Positions 7,442 to 15,647 of a DNA stretch of 22,956 nt are shown here, one piece after another. The notes beneath the pieces were generated by a model, which did no database searches, was not told the DNA's origin, and was given only the letters and a program-made list of their open reading frames with translations. Origin of the DNA: PALSA-1196 sp036833805 (lineage in GTDB: Bacteria > Pseudomonadota > Gammaproteobacteria > Steroidobacterales > Steroidobacteraceae); the NCBI GenBank assembly GCA_036833805.1, contig DAITPA010000027.1:1-22956 (forward strand). Reading direction: 5' to 3'. A program made the translations under genes and the position numbers. Each line of letters opens with the position of its first letter. Position 1 is the first letter of the stretch.

Positions 7442-8176
7442 ATGCTCGGGCTCCTGACCGATCCGCAAGCGTGGCTTTCGCTTGTCATCCTGACGGCGCT
7501 CGAGATCGTTCTCGGCATCGACAACATCATCTTTATTGCGCTCCTCGTCGGCCGTCTGCCCATCAGGCGCCAGGAACGAGCGCGGATCGTGGGGTTGTCT
7601 GTTGCGATGCTGACGCGCATTGCGCTCCTGTATTGCATCGTTTGGCTGACGCGCCTCACGCAGCCATGGTTCAGCGTCGCGGCTGTCGCGTTGTCAGCCC
7701 GCGACCTCATACTCATTGGTGGCGGGCTCTTTCTCCTTGTGAAGAGCGTCACCGAGATCCACCACACGCTTGAGCGCACGCGCTCCGAGCCCAAAGCGCG
7801 CCGCTATGCGAGTTTTGGACTGATCGTCGCGCAGATCGCAGTCATCGATATCGTCTTGTCGCTCGATTCTGTTTTTACCGCCGTGGGGCTCGCCAATCAG
7901 CTTTCGATCATGGTGACCGCGATCATCATCGCGATCATCGTCATGATGTTGCTCGCGCGCGGGGTCGCCGCATTCATCGAGCGCTATCCGACCATAAAGG
8001 TGCTGGCGCTCGCGTTTCTCATCCTGATCGGCGCCGCGCTCATCGCTTCGGGCCTGCATTTTGAGATCCCAAAGGGCTATCTGTACTTCGCCATGGGATT
8101 CGCAGTGGCCGTGGAACTTACCAATATCCGCGTGCGGCGGCATCTGGATGCACGCCGACGCGGCCGCGGTCGCTGA
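7442..8176 (+). CDS. TerC-family integral membrane protein
   Basis: 244 residues, about seven hydrophobic helices. Two family hallmarks are present, each with buried acids: LEIVLGIDNIIFI (E21, D27) and AVIDIVLSLDSVFTAVG (D136, D142). Members include TerC, Alx and the E. coli YgdQ/YoaE group. Several TerC-family proteins export manganese and have been linked to metallation of exported proteins. This short form most resembles the YgdQ type, and its own substrate is not shown by sequence. It starts 18 bases after secF, so it probably shares the secretion transcript, which fits a role with exported proteins (inference). The tail is basic (RRRGRGR). Confidence 0.88.
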   Translation: MLGLLTDPQAWLSLVILTALEIVLGIDNIIFIALLVGRLPIRRQERARIVGLSVAMLTRIALLYCIVWLTRLTQPWFSVAAVALSARDLILIGGGLFLLVKSVTEIHHTLERTRSEPKARRYASFGLIVAQIAVIDIVLSLDSVFTAVGLANQLSIMVTAIIIAIIVMMLLARGVAAFIERYPTIKVLALAFLILIGAALIASGLHFEIPKGYLYFAMGFAVAVELTNIRVRRHLDARRRGRGR

Positions 8177-8239
8177 TGGGGATGGCTTGCGGACCGGCCG
8201 ACCCCTACAATCCGCTCACTTAAGCTTCGGGGCGGGCTC

Positions 8240-9659
8240 ATGAATTGGCGCAGAAAGACCGTTGAACAGTGTCTGGCAGGTGCCGAGCGCAAGAGCTTGC
8301 GCCGCTCGCTCGGCGCATTACAGCTCACAATGCTCGGCATTGGTGCGGTCATCGGCACCGGCATTTTTGTCCTGACGGCGATCGGTGCCGAGCGTGCCGG
8401 GCCCGGTCTAATGCTGTCGTTCGTCATTGCCGGCTTCGTGTGCGCGTTTGCCGCGCTCGCCTATGCCGAGATGTCCGCCATGGTGCCGGTCAGCGGCAGT
8501 GCCTACACCTATTCGTACGCCGTCATGGGCGAGTTCTTCGCCTGGATCGTGGGCTGGAATCTGATTCTGGAATACGCCGTTTCGGCTGCTGCGGTGGCGG
8601 TTGGCTGGTCGGGCTACATGGCGGGCCTCCTGCTGAGCCTCGGCATGCCGATGCCGCTGTCCCTGAAGGCCGGCGTGTTCGCCGTGCATGGAGGCGGGAT
8701 CAATGTGCTCGCAGCGGGTTCCGTGCTCCTTGTCACCTGCCTCCTGATCATTGGTACGCGCGCGAGCGCCGCGGTGACATCGGTGCTCGTATGCGTGAAG
8801 CTCACAGCCCTTGCCGCCTTCATTTTCATCGTTCTGCCCAAGATCGACTGGGCGCATTTCACCCCATTCATGCCTTTCGGCTTCGCGTCGCACGATGTTG
8901 ACGGCATGGCCAAAGGCGTGATGGCGGCAGCGGCGCTCATCTTCTTTGCCTATGTGGGCTTTGATGCGGTGGCAACCGCGGCGGAGGAAACCCGCAACCC
9001 CAACCGTAACGTGCCGCTTGGGATCCTGGGATCCCTAGGTGTGTGCACGCTCCTCTACGTGCTGGTTGCAGCCGGCGCCATTGGCTCAACGCCCTATCAG
9101 CAGCTGGTCGGCAACACCGAGCCGCTCGCCTACATCCTGCGGCATCTGGGCTTCGCAACCGTCGGTAATCTCGTGGCGCTCGCCGCGATTCTGGCGCTGN
9201 NNNNNNNNNGTCCTGATGATGCTCTTTGGTCAGTCGCGCATTTTCTTCGTGATGTCGCGCGATGGCTTGCTGCCCGAGGTCTTCAGTCGCGTTCACAAGC
9301 GCTTTCAGACGCCGCACATCATCACCGCGGTGACCGGATGCATTGTCGCGGTCATAGCAGGTTTGTTCTCGGTCTCGGAAATCGCCGAACTCTCCAACAC
9401 CGGAACACTGTTCGCATTCATTGCCGTCAGTATCGCGGTCGTGGTGCTGCGGCGCACGCAGCCCGAGCGGCCGCGGCCGTTTCGCTGCCCCGCCGTCGGC
9501 ATTGTCGGAACGCTCGCGGTGTTGGGATGCGGGTATCTCTTCGTGAGCCTGCCCGGCATTGCGCAGACGCGCTTCTGGGTATGGACGGCGATCGGCGCGC
9601 TCGTGTATTTCCTGTACGGCTACAAGCGCAGTCCGCTCGCGAAGCCCGCGCCCGCATAA
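8240..9659 (+). CDS. APC-superfamily amino-acid permease (assembly gap inside)
   Basis: An inner-membrane transporter of about 470 residues resembling the cationic amino-acid transporter/YfnA group. The N-terminal part (8240-9199, 320 residues) has the APC signature GIGAVIGTGIFVLTAIGAERAG in TM1, PVSGSAYTYSYAVMGEFFAW in TM3, and FFAYVGFDAVATAAEETRNP near 230-250. The rest (9210-9659, 149 residues) starts VLMMLFGQSRIFFVMSRDGLLP, a strongly conserved APC block, and carries the last helices. Ten Ns (9200-9209) lie between, and the two halves sit in different frames. Because each half ends and begins on a codon boundary, the true missing length must be a multiple of three. The gene is therefore probably intact. 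The substrate is not determined. A 63-base gap separates it from the TerC gene. Confidence 0.88.
9200..9209. other. Assembly gap (10 Ns)
   Basis: Ten undetermined bases inside the permease gene, a conventional scaffold spacer rather than a measured length. Family alignment suggests that only a few residues are missing between AAILAL and VLMMLF, and reading frame demands a length divisible by three. Confidence 0.99.
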
Positions 9660-9663
9660 CTGC

Positions 9664-9679
9664 CGGGCGTCCGCGCCCG
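9664..9679. terminator. Hairpin between convergent permease and suhB
   Basis: A perfect 6-bp stem CGGGCG / CGCCCG with loop TCCG, placed in the 22 bases between two convergent stop codons. It has no T-run on either side, so termination strength is uncertain. Position is the main support. Confidence 0.35.
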
Positions 9680-9681
9680 CG

Positions 9682-10482
9682 TTACTCGTCGCGCAGGTCC
9701 TTCGGCACGTGGCGCGCGAGCGCCGCGAGGAGCGCCGTGTAGACCCGTGGTGCCCCGGCCACGACATTTCCCTTCTGCGTATAAATCTCACCGGTGAGCG
9801 TGCCGATACGGCCGCCCGCTTCCTGGATCAGGAGCGTTCCCGCAGCGGTATCCCAGGGACTCAATCCAATTTCCCAGAACGCATCGACACGCCCGGCCGC
9901 GACATACGCAAGATCAAGAGCGGCCGATCCTGGGCGGCGCACGCCCGCGGATTTCATCATCACGGTTTTCAGCATCGCCATGTAAGCGTCGATGTAGCGT
10001 GTGTTGGATCGGTACGGAAAGCCTGTGGCGATGAGCGCGCCTTCGAGCGTGCGCTGCTGGGTGACGCGCATGCGCCGGTTATCCACATGTGCGCCGCCGC
10101 CGTTCGAGGCGGTAAAGAGTTCCTGGCGCAAGGGGTCGTATATGACGGCGTGTTCGAGCTTGCCCTTGTGTTCGCAGGCAATCGATACGCAAAAGACAGG
10201 ATTGCCGTGCACGAAGTTCGTCGTGCCATCGAGCGGATCGATGATCCAACGGGTATCGTCGGCGCCGCTCGCGCCACTTTCCTCGGCGAGGATTGCATGA
10301 TCGGGATATGCCTTGTGGATGACGGCGATAATCTCCCGTTCGGCGGCATGATCGACTTCCGTGACGAAATCGTTGCGCCCTTTGGATGCCACCTGCAGGC
10401 TGTCGAGGCGCGACATGCTGCGCACGATGATCTCGCCGGCGCGGCGCGCAGCGCGTACGGCGATGTTGAGAAGGGGCTGCAT
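9682..10482 (-). CDS. suhB: Inositol-1-monophosphatase family protein SuhB
   Basis: 266 residues from the ATG at 10482. An upstream in-frame extension would run into trmJ and does not resemble the family, while MQPLLNIAVRAARRAGEII is the normal N-terminus. Metal-binding residues are E67 (AEESG), D82 and D85 (IDPLDGTTNFVHG) and D211 (WDTAAG), at almost the same positions as in E. coli SuhB. GSAALDLAYVAAGRVDAFWE completes the fold. It hydrolyses inositol phosphates in vitro. In E. coli the protein also acts with NusA and RNA polymerase in rRNA antitermination and maturation. It is divergent from trmJ (20 bp apart), a pairing common in Gammaproteobacteria. Confidence 0.96.
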   Translation of the reverse strand: MQPLLNIAVRAARRAGEIIVRSMSRLDSLQVASKGRNDFVTEVDHAAEREIIAVIHKAYPDHAILAEESGASGADDTRWIIDPLDGTTNFVHGNPVFCVSIACEHKGKLEHAVIYDPLRQELFTASNGGGAHVDNRRMRVTQQRTLEGALIATGFPYRSNTRYIDAYMAMLKTVMMKSAGVRRPGSAALDLAYVAAGRVDAFWEIGLSPWDTAAGTLLIQEAGGRIGTLTGEIYTQKGNVVAGAPRVYTALLAALARHVPKDLRDE

Positions 10483-10502
10483 GCAGTTGAGGATAGCATC
10501 CG

Positions 10503-11228
10503 GTGATCCGCATAGTCCTAGTTGAACCCTCCCATCCGGGCAATATCGGAGCAGCCGCACGCGCCATGAAGAACATGGCGCTCGATGAGCTCGTGCTGGT
10601 GCGCCCCAAGCTCTTTCCGCATCCTGAGGCGACCGCACGCGCATCCGACGCGGACGATGTGCTCACGAAGGCACGCGTGGTCGGCACGCTCGCCGAGGCG
10701 ATTGCGGGCTGCGGTTTCATCGCCGCGACGACCTCGCGCCATCGCGATCGCAATTTCCGCATTGTCGACGCTCGCGAAGCGGCCGCGCGTCTCGTCGCCG
10801 AGGCGGCGTGCGCGCCGGTGGCGCTGCTGTTTGGCGCCGAGCGCACCGGATTGACCAACGAGGAGCTCGAGGCCGCGCACGTGCTCATTCGGATTCCCGC
10901 GCATGAGCGCTATTTGTCGCTCAATCTCGCGATGGCCGTGCAGATCATGGCCTACGAGCTCTTCTGCGCGAGTGCGCTGGCGATGCCCGTGCAGATCCCT
11001 GCGGTGCCGCTTGCGAGCGCTGCAGACCTTGCGCTTCTTTACGAGCATTGGGCGGCGGTGCTCGAGGAAGTCGACTTTAGAGACCGCACCCAGAGCGGCA
11101 CTCACTTGATGGGGCGCGTGCGCAGGCTCATGCAGCGCGCCGAGCCTGACGTGAACGAGGTCAATATCCTGCGCGGCTTTCTCACCGCGGTGCAGAAACG
11201 CCGCAGGCCCGCGGGACCGCGCTCGTGA
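10503..11228 (+). CDS. trmJ: tRNA (cytidine/uridine-2'-O-)-methyltransferase TrmJ
   Basis: 241 residues of the SPOUT methyltransferase superfamily, which methylates the 2'-OH of position 32 in several tRNAs. Visible are the N-terminal VLVEPSHPGNIGAAARAMKNM (6-26), the knot-forming LLFGAERTGLTNEEL (about 109-123) and IPAHERYLSLNLAMAVQIMAYE (about 131-152), followed by a C-terminal helical extension. The start is GTG at 10503, with GAGGAT about nine bases upstream. Its stop overlaps the next gene's GTG (GTGA). The divergent suhB starts 20 bp away, so promoter elements must reach into one or both coding regions. Confidence 0.95.
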   Translation: MIRIVLVEPSHPGNIGAAARAMKNMALDELVLVRPKLFPHPEATARASDADDVLTKARVVGTLAEAIAGCGFIAATTSRHRDRNFRIVDAREAAARLVAEAACAPVALLFGAERTGLTNEELEAAHVLIRIPAHERYLSLNLAMAVQIMAYELFCASALAMPVQIPAVPLASAADLALLYEHWAAVLEEVDFRDRTQSGTHLMGRVRRLMQRAEPDVNEVNILRGFLTAVQKRRRPAGPRS

Positions 11229-12811
11229 GCACGGCCGATCCCATCTACCTTGATTATGCGGCCACGACCCCGGTCGACCCGCTCGTTGTCGCGGCCATGA
11301 ACGAATGCCTGGGAGTGGATGCTGATTTCGCAAATCCTGCATCGGTGAGCCACGCTCCCGGCCGGCGGGCCCAGGCGCGTGTCGAGCGCGCGCGCGAGGA
11401 AGTTGCGGCGCTCATCGGTGCGGCGCCTGGTGAAATCGTGTTCACATCGGGCGCGACCGAATCGAACAATCTCGCGGTATTAGGGGTGGCCCGCGCGAAT
11501 GCGGATCGGGGCCGGCACATCGTCAGCTCCCGCATCGAGCATCGAGCCGTGCTCGATCCGTGCCGGCGGCTCGAGAAAGAGGGCTTTTCGCTGACGTATG
11601 TCGAGCCTGATCGCGCCGGCCGCATCTCCCCTGAAGCGGTGCTCGCGGCCCTGCGCCCCGACACGGTGCTCGTGAGCCTGATGCATGTGAACAACGAGAT
11701 CGGCGTGGTGCAGGACATCGCCGCAATCGGTGCAATTTGCCGGGCGCGCGATATTCCACTGCACACCGATGCGGCGCAGTCGGTGGGCAAACTGCCAATT
11801 GATGTGGGCGCTTTGTTCGTCGATTTTTTAAGTTTGACGGCGCACAAGCTCTACGGTCCCAAGGGCATCGGCGCGCTCTTTATCCGCGCCGGCAGTCGCG
11901 CTCGCTTGGCGGCGGTGAGCTTTGGCGGAGGTCAGGAGCGGGGTTTACGGCCGGGGACGCTTGCGACGCACCAGATCGTCGGTCTTGGGGCGGCCTGCAC
12001 GCTTGCTCGCGAGCGTACAGGTGAACCCGAGCGCTTAGGGCGCTTGCGGGATGCGCTGTGGCGCGGGATTTCAGTGTTGGGCGGAACGCACTTGAACGGC
12101 GCGGGGGCGCCGCGCATCCCCGGTATTCTCTCCGTATCGATCGAAGGCGTAGACGGAGAGAGTCTCGTCGCAGGTTTGACGGAGCTCGCTCTTTCGACCG
12201 GTTCCGCCTGCAGTTCCGCGACCGGCGAGCCCTCGTACGTGCTGCGCGCGCTCGGACGCACGAGCGCCCTGGCGCAAAGCACGCTGCGCTTCAGTCTCGG
12301 CCGGCATACGACCGAGGAGGATATCGATCGGGCCGTCGCAGCGGTGACGCGTGAAGTCTCTCGTTTGCGGGCGGCGTCTCCGGCGTATTTCCAGAGGATT
12401 ACGGATGATGGGATCATAAAGTCGCAGAATAGCCGCCTGATCGAGTCGGATCCTTTAGGCCCGGCGGTGCGGCGCTGGTTCGAAGGCTTGCCGCGCGCCG
12501 GCACGCTCAAGGGCGCGCCGGACGTGATTTGCGGAGAAGCGGGAGGCGTGGACCGGGACGCGTGGGTCCGCTTTCATGTGCAGATCGCCGACGGCGTTGT
12601 GAAGGATGCACGGTTTCAAGCCTACGGTTGCCCGCATACTCTGGCGGTGAGCGCATGGCTCACCGAGCAGCTTCCGGGTCGCAAGCTCTCTGAACTCTCG
12701 ATTGGCGAGCCTGCAGACTGGGCGCGGGCGCTGTCGGTGCCGGTCGAGAAACTCGGTCGGCTGCTCGTGGTCGAAGATGCCTTACGTGCATGTGTTCTGT
12801 CGAAGCCCTAA
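11225..12811 (+). CDS. Cysteine desulfurase (IscS) fused to IscU-like domain
   Basis: 528 residues against about 400 for IscS. Residues 1-385 are a class V PLP enzyme: H106 stacking on PLP, D182 and Q185, K208 in LTAHK forming the Schiff base, and catalytic C329 in ALSTGSACSSATGEP, all at E. coli IscS-like positions. This part takes sulfur from cysteine as a persulfide. The IscS C-terminal tail stops after LRAASPAYF, and about 30 linker residues lead into an IscU/NifU-N-like domain (about 412-525). That domain has RRWFEGLPRAGTLKG, CGE (C436; IscU has CGD), FQAYGCPHT (C469) and VVEDALRA. The IscU His-Cys pair before the last helix is replaced by G511-R512. Sulfur donation is well supported, but scaffold activity is doubtful. 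The gene is coupled to trmJ and followed by iscA; no iscR, separate iscU, hscBA or fdx is in the window. Confidence 0.9.
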   Translation: MSTADPIYLDYAATTPVDPLVVAAMNECLGVDADFANPASVSHAPGRRAQARVERAREEVAALIGAAPGEIVFTSGATESNNLAVLGVARANADRGRHIVSSRIEHRAVLDPCRRLEKEGFSLTYVEPDRAGRISPEAVLAALRPDTVLVSLMHVNNEIGVVQDIAAIGAICRARDIPLHTDAAQSVGKLPIDVGALFVDFLSLTAHKLYGPKGIGALFIRAGSRARLAAVSFGGGQERGLRPGTLATHQIVGLGAACTLARERTGEPERLGRLRDALWRGISVLGGTHLNGAGAPRIPGILSVSIEGVDGESLVAGLTELALSTGSACSSATGEPSYVLRALGRTSALAQSTLRFSLGRHTTEEDIDRAVAAVTREVSRLRAASPAYFQRITDDGIIKSQNSRLIESDPLGPAVRRWFEGLPRAGTLKGAPDVICGEAGGVDRDAWVRFHVQIADGVVKDARFQAYGCPHTLAVSAWLTEQLPGRKLSELSIGEPADWARALSVPVEKLGRLLVVEDALRACVLSKP

Positions 12812-12850
12812 TCCAGCGTAGAATGGCCAAACGGAGTAATTCCGAACACG

Positions 12851-13174
12851 ATGTCGATCTCGCTTACCGAATCCGCCGCACATCGAGTACAGAGCTTTTT
12901 AGTCGCTCGCGGGACGGGTGTCGGCCTGCGCCTTGGCGTGCGCAAGACCGGATGCTCAGGATTCGCCTACGTCATCAACTACGCGGACGCTCCTCAGCCG
13001 GGCGACATCGTTTTCGAAGATCGCGGCGTGAAGGTGTTCGTCGATCCGGTGAGCCTCACGCTCATCGACGGCACGGTTATCGACTTCGTGAAGCAAGGGC
13101 TCAATGAGGCTTTCCGCTTCAAGAACCCCAACGTGACCGGCGAGTGCGGCTGCGGGGAAAGCTTCAGCGTCTGA
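12851..13174 (+). CDS. iscA: A-type iron-sulfur carrier IscA
   Basis: 107 residues, identical in length to E. coli IscA, with the three A-type cysteines at C35 (TGCSGFAY), C99 and C101 (GECGCGESF). The domain LGVRKTGCSGFAYVINYAD and VKVFVDPVSLTLIDGTVIDF are diagnostic. It binds iron or a cluster and hands 4Fe-4S clusters to target enzymes; the rlmN product nearby is such a target type. ACGGAG precedes the ATG by about 12 bases. A 39-base gap separates it from the desulfurase gene. Relatives ErpA and SufA have the same cysteines; the IscA spacing (35/99/101) and context favour IscA. Confidence 0.9.
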   Translation: MSISLTESAAHRVQSFLVARGTGVGLRLGVRKTGCSGFAYVINYADAPQPGDIVFEDRGVKVFVDPVSLTLIDGTVIDFVKQGLNEAFRFKNPNVTGECGCGESFSV

Positions 13175-13229
13175 AGTCGGGCCTGCGATGTGTTTGCCGG
13201 ACGTCTCCCCGGGAGTAGACTCACGCGCC

Positions 13230-13259
13230 TTGCCGGTCGCCTAGGCGCACCGCTAATCT
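13230..13259 (+). promoter_or_regulatory. Possible ndk promoter with palindrome in spacer
   Basis: In the 118-bp gap before ndk, TTGCCG (13230-13235) and TAATCT (13254-13259) are 18 bases apart and match sigma70 boxes at 4/6 and 3/6 positions. A perfect 10-bp palindrome, CGCCTAGGCG (13238-13247), lies in the spacer and could be an operator. A GCGGAGGT ribosome site (13278-13285) precedes the ndk ATG. Matches are weak, so this is only a candidate. Confidence 0.25.
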
Positions 13260-13292
13260 TAGGAGTTCCTCGTTTCGCGGAGGTCTATTCGA

Positions 13293-13721
13293 ATGCCGGT
13301 TGAGCGCACCCTTTCCATTGTGAAGCCTGACGGCGTCGCCCGAAACCTGATCGGCGAGGTCTACCATCGTTTCGAGCAGGCGGGTCTCACCGTCATCGCC
13401 GCACGCATGACTCATCTTTGCGAAAGAGATGCGCGCGCCTTTTACGCGGTGCATAAGGAGCGACCGTTCTACGCGGATCTCGTGCGCTACATGACATCCG
13501 GTCCAGTCGTCATTCAGGTACTCTCGGGCGAGGGCGCCATTGCCAAGAATCGTGACATCATGGGCGCGACCGACCCGAAGAGGGCCGCCAAGGGCACGAT
13601 CCGTGGCGATTTGGCCGAGAGCATCGAGCGCAACGTCGTGCACGGCTCGGATGCGGCCGAGACTGCCGCGGCCGAGATCGCTTTCTTTTTCAGAACAACT
13701 GAGCTGCACGCGCGCAGTTGA
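13293..13721 (+). CDS. ndk: Nucleoside diphosphate kinase
   Basis: 142 residues, the standard length. It moves the gamma-phosphate from ATP to other (d)NDPs through a phospho-histidine. K11 lies in LSIVKPDGV, the HKERPFYADLV block is near 54-64, and the catalytic H117 is in NVVHGSDA, all at E. coli-like positions. A good ribosome site (GCGGAGGT) is about eight bases upstream, and a 118-bp gap separates it from iscA. This suggests its own promoter. The iscS-ndk-rlmN-pilW order is common in Gammaproteobacteria. Confidence 0.97.
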   Translation: MPVERTLSIVKPDGVARNLIGEVYHRFEQAGLTVIAARMTHLCERDARAFYAVHKERPFYADLVRYMTSGPVVIQVLSGEGAIAKNRDIMGATDPKRAAKGTIRGDLAESIERNVVHGSDAAETAAAEIAFFFRTTELHARS

Positions 13722-13744
13722 GCTATGTGTTGCGTCCGCTCGCC

Positions 13745-14872
13745 ATGATCTCTGCCGCAGCTTCCGAGCGAGTGAATCTCTTCGGCCTTGAAAGAGCGGC
13801 GCTTGAGACTCTCGTGCAGGAGATGGGCAGCAAGCCGTTCCGCGCCCGCCAGCTGATGCACTGGCTCTACAAGCGCGGCGAGGGGCGGATCGCCGAGATG
13901 ACGGACCTTGCAAAGGACTTTCGTCTGCAGCTCGAGGCGCGCTGCGAAGTGCGCACGCCCGAGATCGTCGCCGTGCACACATCCGACGATGGCACGCGCA
14001 AGTGGCTCCTGAAGGCAGACGCCGCACAAGCATTTGAGATGGTGTTCATTCCGGAGCCCGACCGCGGCACGCTGTGCATCTCCTCGCAGGTCGGTTGCGC
14101 GCTCGATTGTTCGTTCTGCTCCACAGGGCAGGAGGGCTTCAACCGCAATTTGACGACCGCGGAGATAGTGGGCCAGGTCTGGCTGGCCAAGCGCGAATTG
14201 GGCGAGGGCAAGCAAACGGGGCTACCGGGCGAGCGCATCGTGAGCAACGTCGTGCTCATGGGCATGGGCGAACCGCTTGCGAATTTCCGTGCAGTGGTGC
14301 CCGCGCTGCGGATATTTCTTGATGACTTTGGCTTTGACCTGTCGCGGCGGCGCGTGACGCTGTCAACTTCGGGGCTGGCGCCGCAGATCTACAAGCTTGC
14401 GCAGGAGGTCAACTGCGCGCTCGCAGTCTCGCTGCACGCGCCCGACGATGAGCTCAGGAGCGAGCTCGTGCCGATCAACAAGAAGCATCCGATCGCCGAA
14501 TTGCTCGATGCCTGCTGGCACTATATCGACGAGCAGAACGGGCGCAGCGTCACCTTCGAATACGTGATGCTCGCGGGTATCAACGATTCCTGCAATCAGG
14601 CGCGTGCGCTCGCCGCACTTCTGAAGGGCCATCCGGCCAAGGTCAATCTCATTCCCTTCAATCCCTTCCCCGGCACGCCGTACCGGCGTTCCGGCCCGGA
14701 AGTGATCGAAAGCTTTCGCGATGAGCTCGTCGGCCGGGGCGTACTTGCGACCATCCGGCGCACGCGCGGCGATGACATCGACGCCGCCTGCGGGCAGCTT
14801 GCCGGCCGCGTGATTGACCGCACCACCGCACGTCTTGGAGGCAAACTCATGAATGTCGCGGTGCAGCCATGA
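13745..14872 (+). CDS. rlmN: Dual-specificity 23S rRNA/tRNA adenine C2-methyltransferase RlmN
   Basis: 375 residues from the ATG at 13745. A TTG at 13718, overlapping the ndk stop, would add nine residues; the family N-terminus (ERVNLFGLERAALETLV) fits the ATG better, though neither has a clear ribosome site. The radical-SAM cysteines C118, C122 and C125 (CALDCSFC) bind the 4Fe-4S cluster. C111 (TLCISSQ) and C349 (DAACGQLAG) are the catalytic pair. GMGEPLANF, STSGLAP, SLHAPDDELR and LIPFNPFPGTPY are also typical. It methylates A2503 of 23S rRNA and A37 of some tRNAs. It overlaps pilW by ATGA. Confidence 0.96.
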   Translation: MISAAASERVNLFGLERAALETLVQEMGSKPFRARQLMHWLYKRGEGRIAEMTDLAKDFRLQLEARCEVRTPEIVAVHTSDDGTRKWLLKADAAQAFEMVFIPEPDRGTLCISSQVGCALDCSFCSTGQEGFNRNLTTAEIVGQVWLAKRELGEGKQTGLPGERIVSNVVLMGMGEPLANFRAVVPALRIFLDDFGFDLSRRRVTLSTSGLAPQIYKLAQEVNCALAVSLHAPDDELRSELVPINKKHPIAELLDACWHYIDEQNGRSVTFEYVMLAGINDSCNQARALAALLKGHPAKVNLIPFNPFPGTPYRRSGPEVIESFRDELVGRGVLATIRRTRGDDIDAACGQLAGRVIDRTTARLGGKLMNVAVQP

Positions 14873-15642
14873 GAGTCGAGCGAGCGGCCATGCGCATGCT
14901 GAGCATCACACTGCTCGTCGCGCTCGCGGGCTGCGTCTCATCGACGCAGCATTCGGTGAGTTCCAATGACGAGGCCGCCGGATTTAACGTACAGCTCGGG
15001 CTCGGCTACCTGCAGCAGGGCAACCTCGTGGTCGCGAAAGAAAAGCTTGAGCGCGCCGAGCGCGAAAGTCCGCGTGACCCCAAAGTGCATAACGCGATGG
15101 GTCTCTTATACGAGCGTTTGGGCGACTCGAAGCGCGCCGATGACGAGTACCGTACCGCTTTGCGTTACGCGCCCAAGGATCCCGAGGTCGCCAACAACTA
15201 TGCGGTCTTCCTCTGTAAGTCCGGGCGCACTGAGGACGGCATCAAGTATTTCCTCGAGGCTGGACGCAACCCGCTGTACCGCACGCCGGAGGCCTCGTAT
15301 ACGAATATTGCCGTGTGCTTGCGCGCCGCGCATCGCGAGGACGAGGCCAAGCAGAATCTACAGCATGCTCTTGCGATCAAACCGAATTTTGCCGAGGCCG
15401 CCTATCAGCTCGCGGATTTGGAGTTCGAGCGCGGCCGCTTGAACGATGCACGCGCGGCCGTCACGCATTACACCGACAGTTTTGATGCCACGCCGGATCT
15501 ATTGCTGCTCGGAGTGCGTATCGCGCGCGCCATGGGCGATCGCGTCGCCGCCGACCGCTATGCGCGCTCGCTGCGCATGGATTTCCCAGGCTCGGAGCAG
15601 ACACGCGCGCTCTCCGATCTCAACCACAACCCCGGCTCCTAG
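14869..15642 (+). CDS. pilW: Type IV pilus biogenesis lipoprotein PilW/PilF
   Basis: 257 residues. The lipoprotein signal ends in LVALAGC with the lipidated cysteine at C22, so it should be anchored in the outer membrane by Lol sorting. Tandem tetratricopeptide repeats fill about 38-215 (for example LGYLQQGNLVVAKEKLERA and MGLLYERLGDSKRADDEYRTAL). PilW/PilF pilotins help the PilQ secretin assemble, and TPR number and gene position (rlmN-pilW-rodZ-hisS) match. The ATG overlaps the rlmN stop. An internal ATG at 14890 would give a shorter signal peptide. Confidence 0.9.
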   Translation: MRVERAAMRMLSITLLVALAGCVSSTQHSVSSNDEAAGFNVQLGLGYLQQGNLVVAKEKLERAERESPRDPKVHNAMGLLYERLGDSKRADDEYRTALRYAPKDPEVANNYAVFLCKSGRTEDGIKYFLEAGRNPLYRTPEASYTNIAVCLRAAHREDEAKQNLQHALAIKPNFAEAAYQLADLEFERGRLNDARAAVTHYTDSFDATPDLLLLGVRIARAMGDRVAADRYARSLRMDFPGSEQTRALSDLNHNPGS

Positions 15643-15647
15643 AAGTT

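Noticed and set aside
8240..9742. Permease reading straight through the Ns to 9742
   Set aside because: After the gap this frame gives Arg/His-rich nonsense, while another frame gives a clear APC C-terminus ending at 9659.
9559..10506. Plus-strand 315-residue open frame
   Set aside because: Antisense to suhB, whose complete metal site and family-wide alignment leave no doubt; a high-GC shadow.
10483..10644. Longer suhB start at 10644
   Set aside because: It would overlap trmJ by about 140 bases, and the extension does not resemble SuhB proteins.
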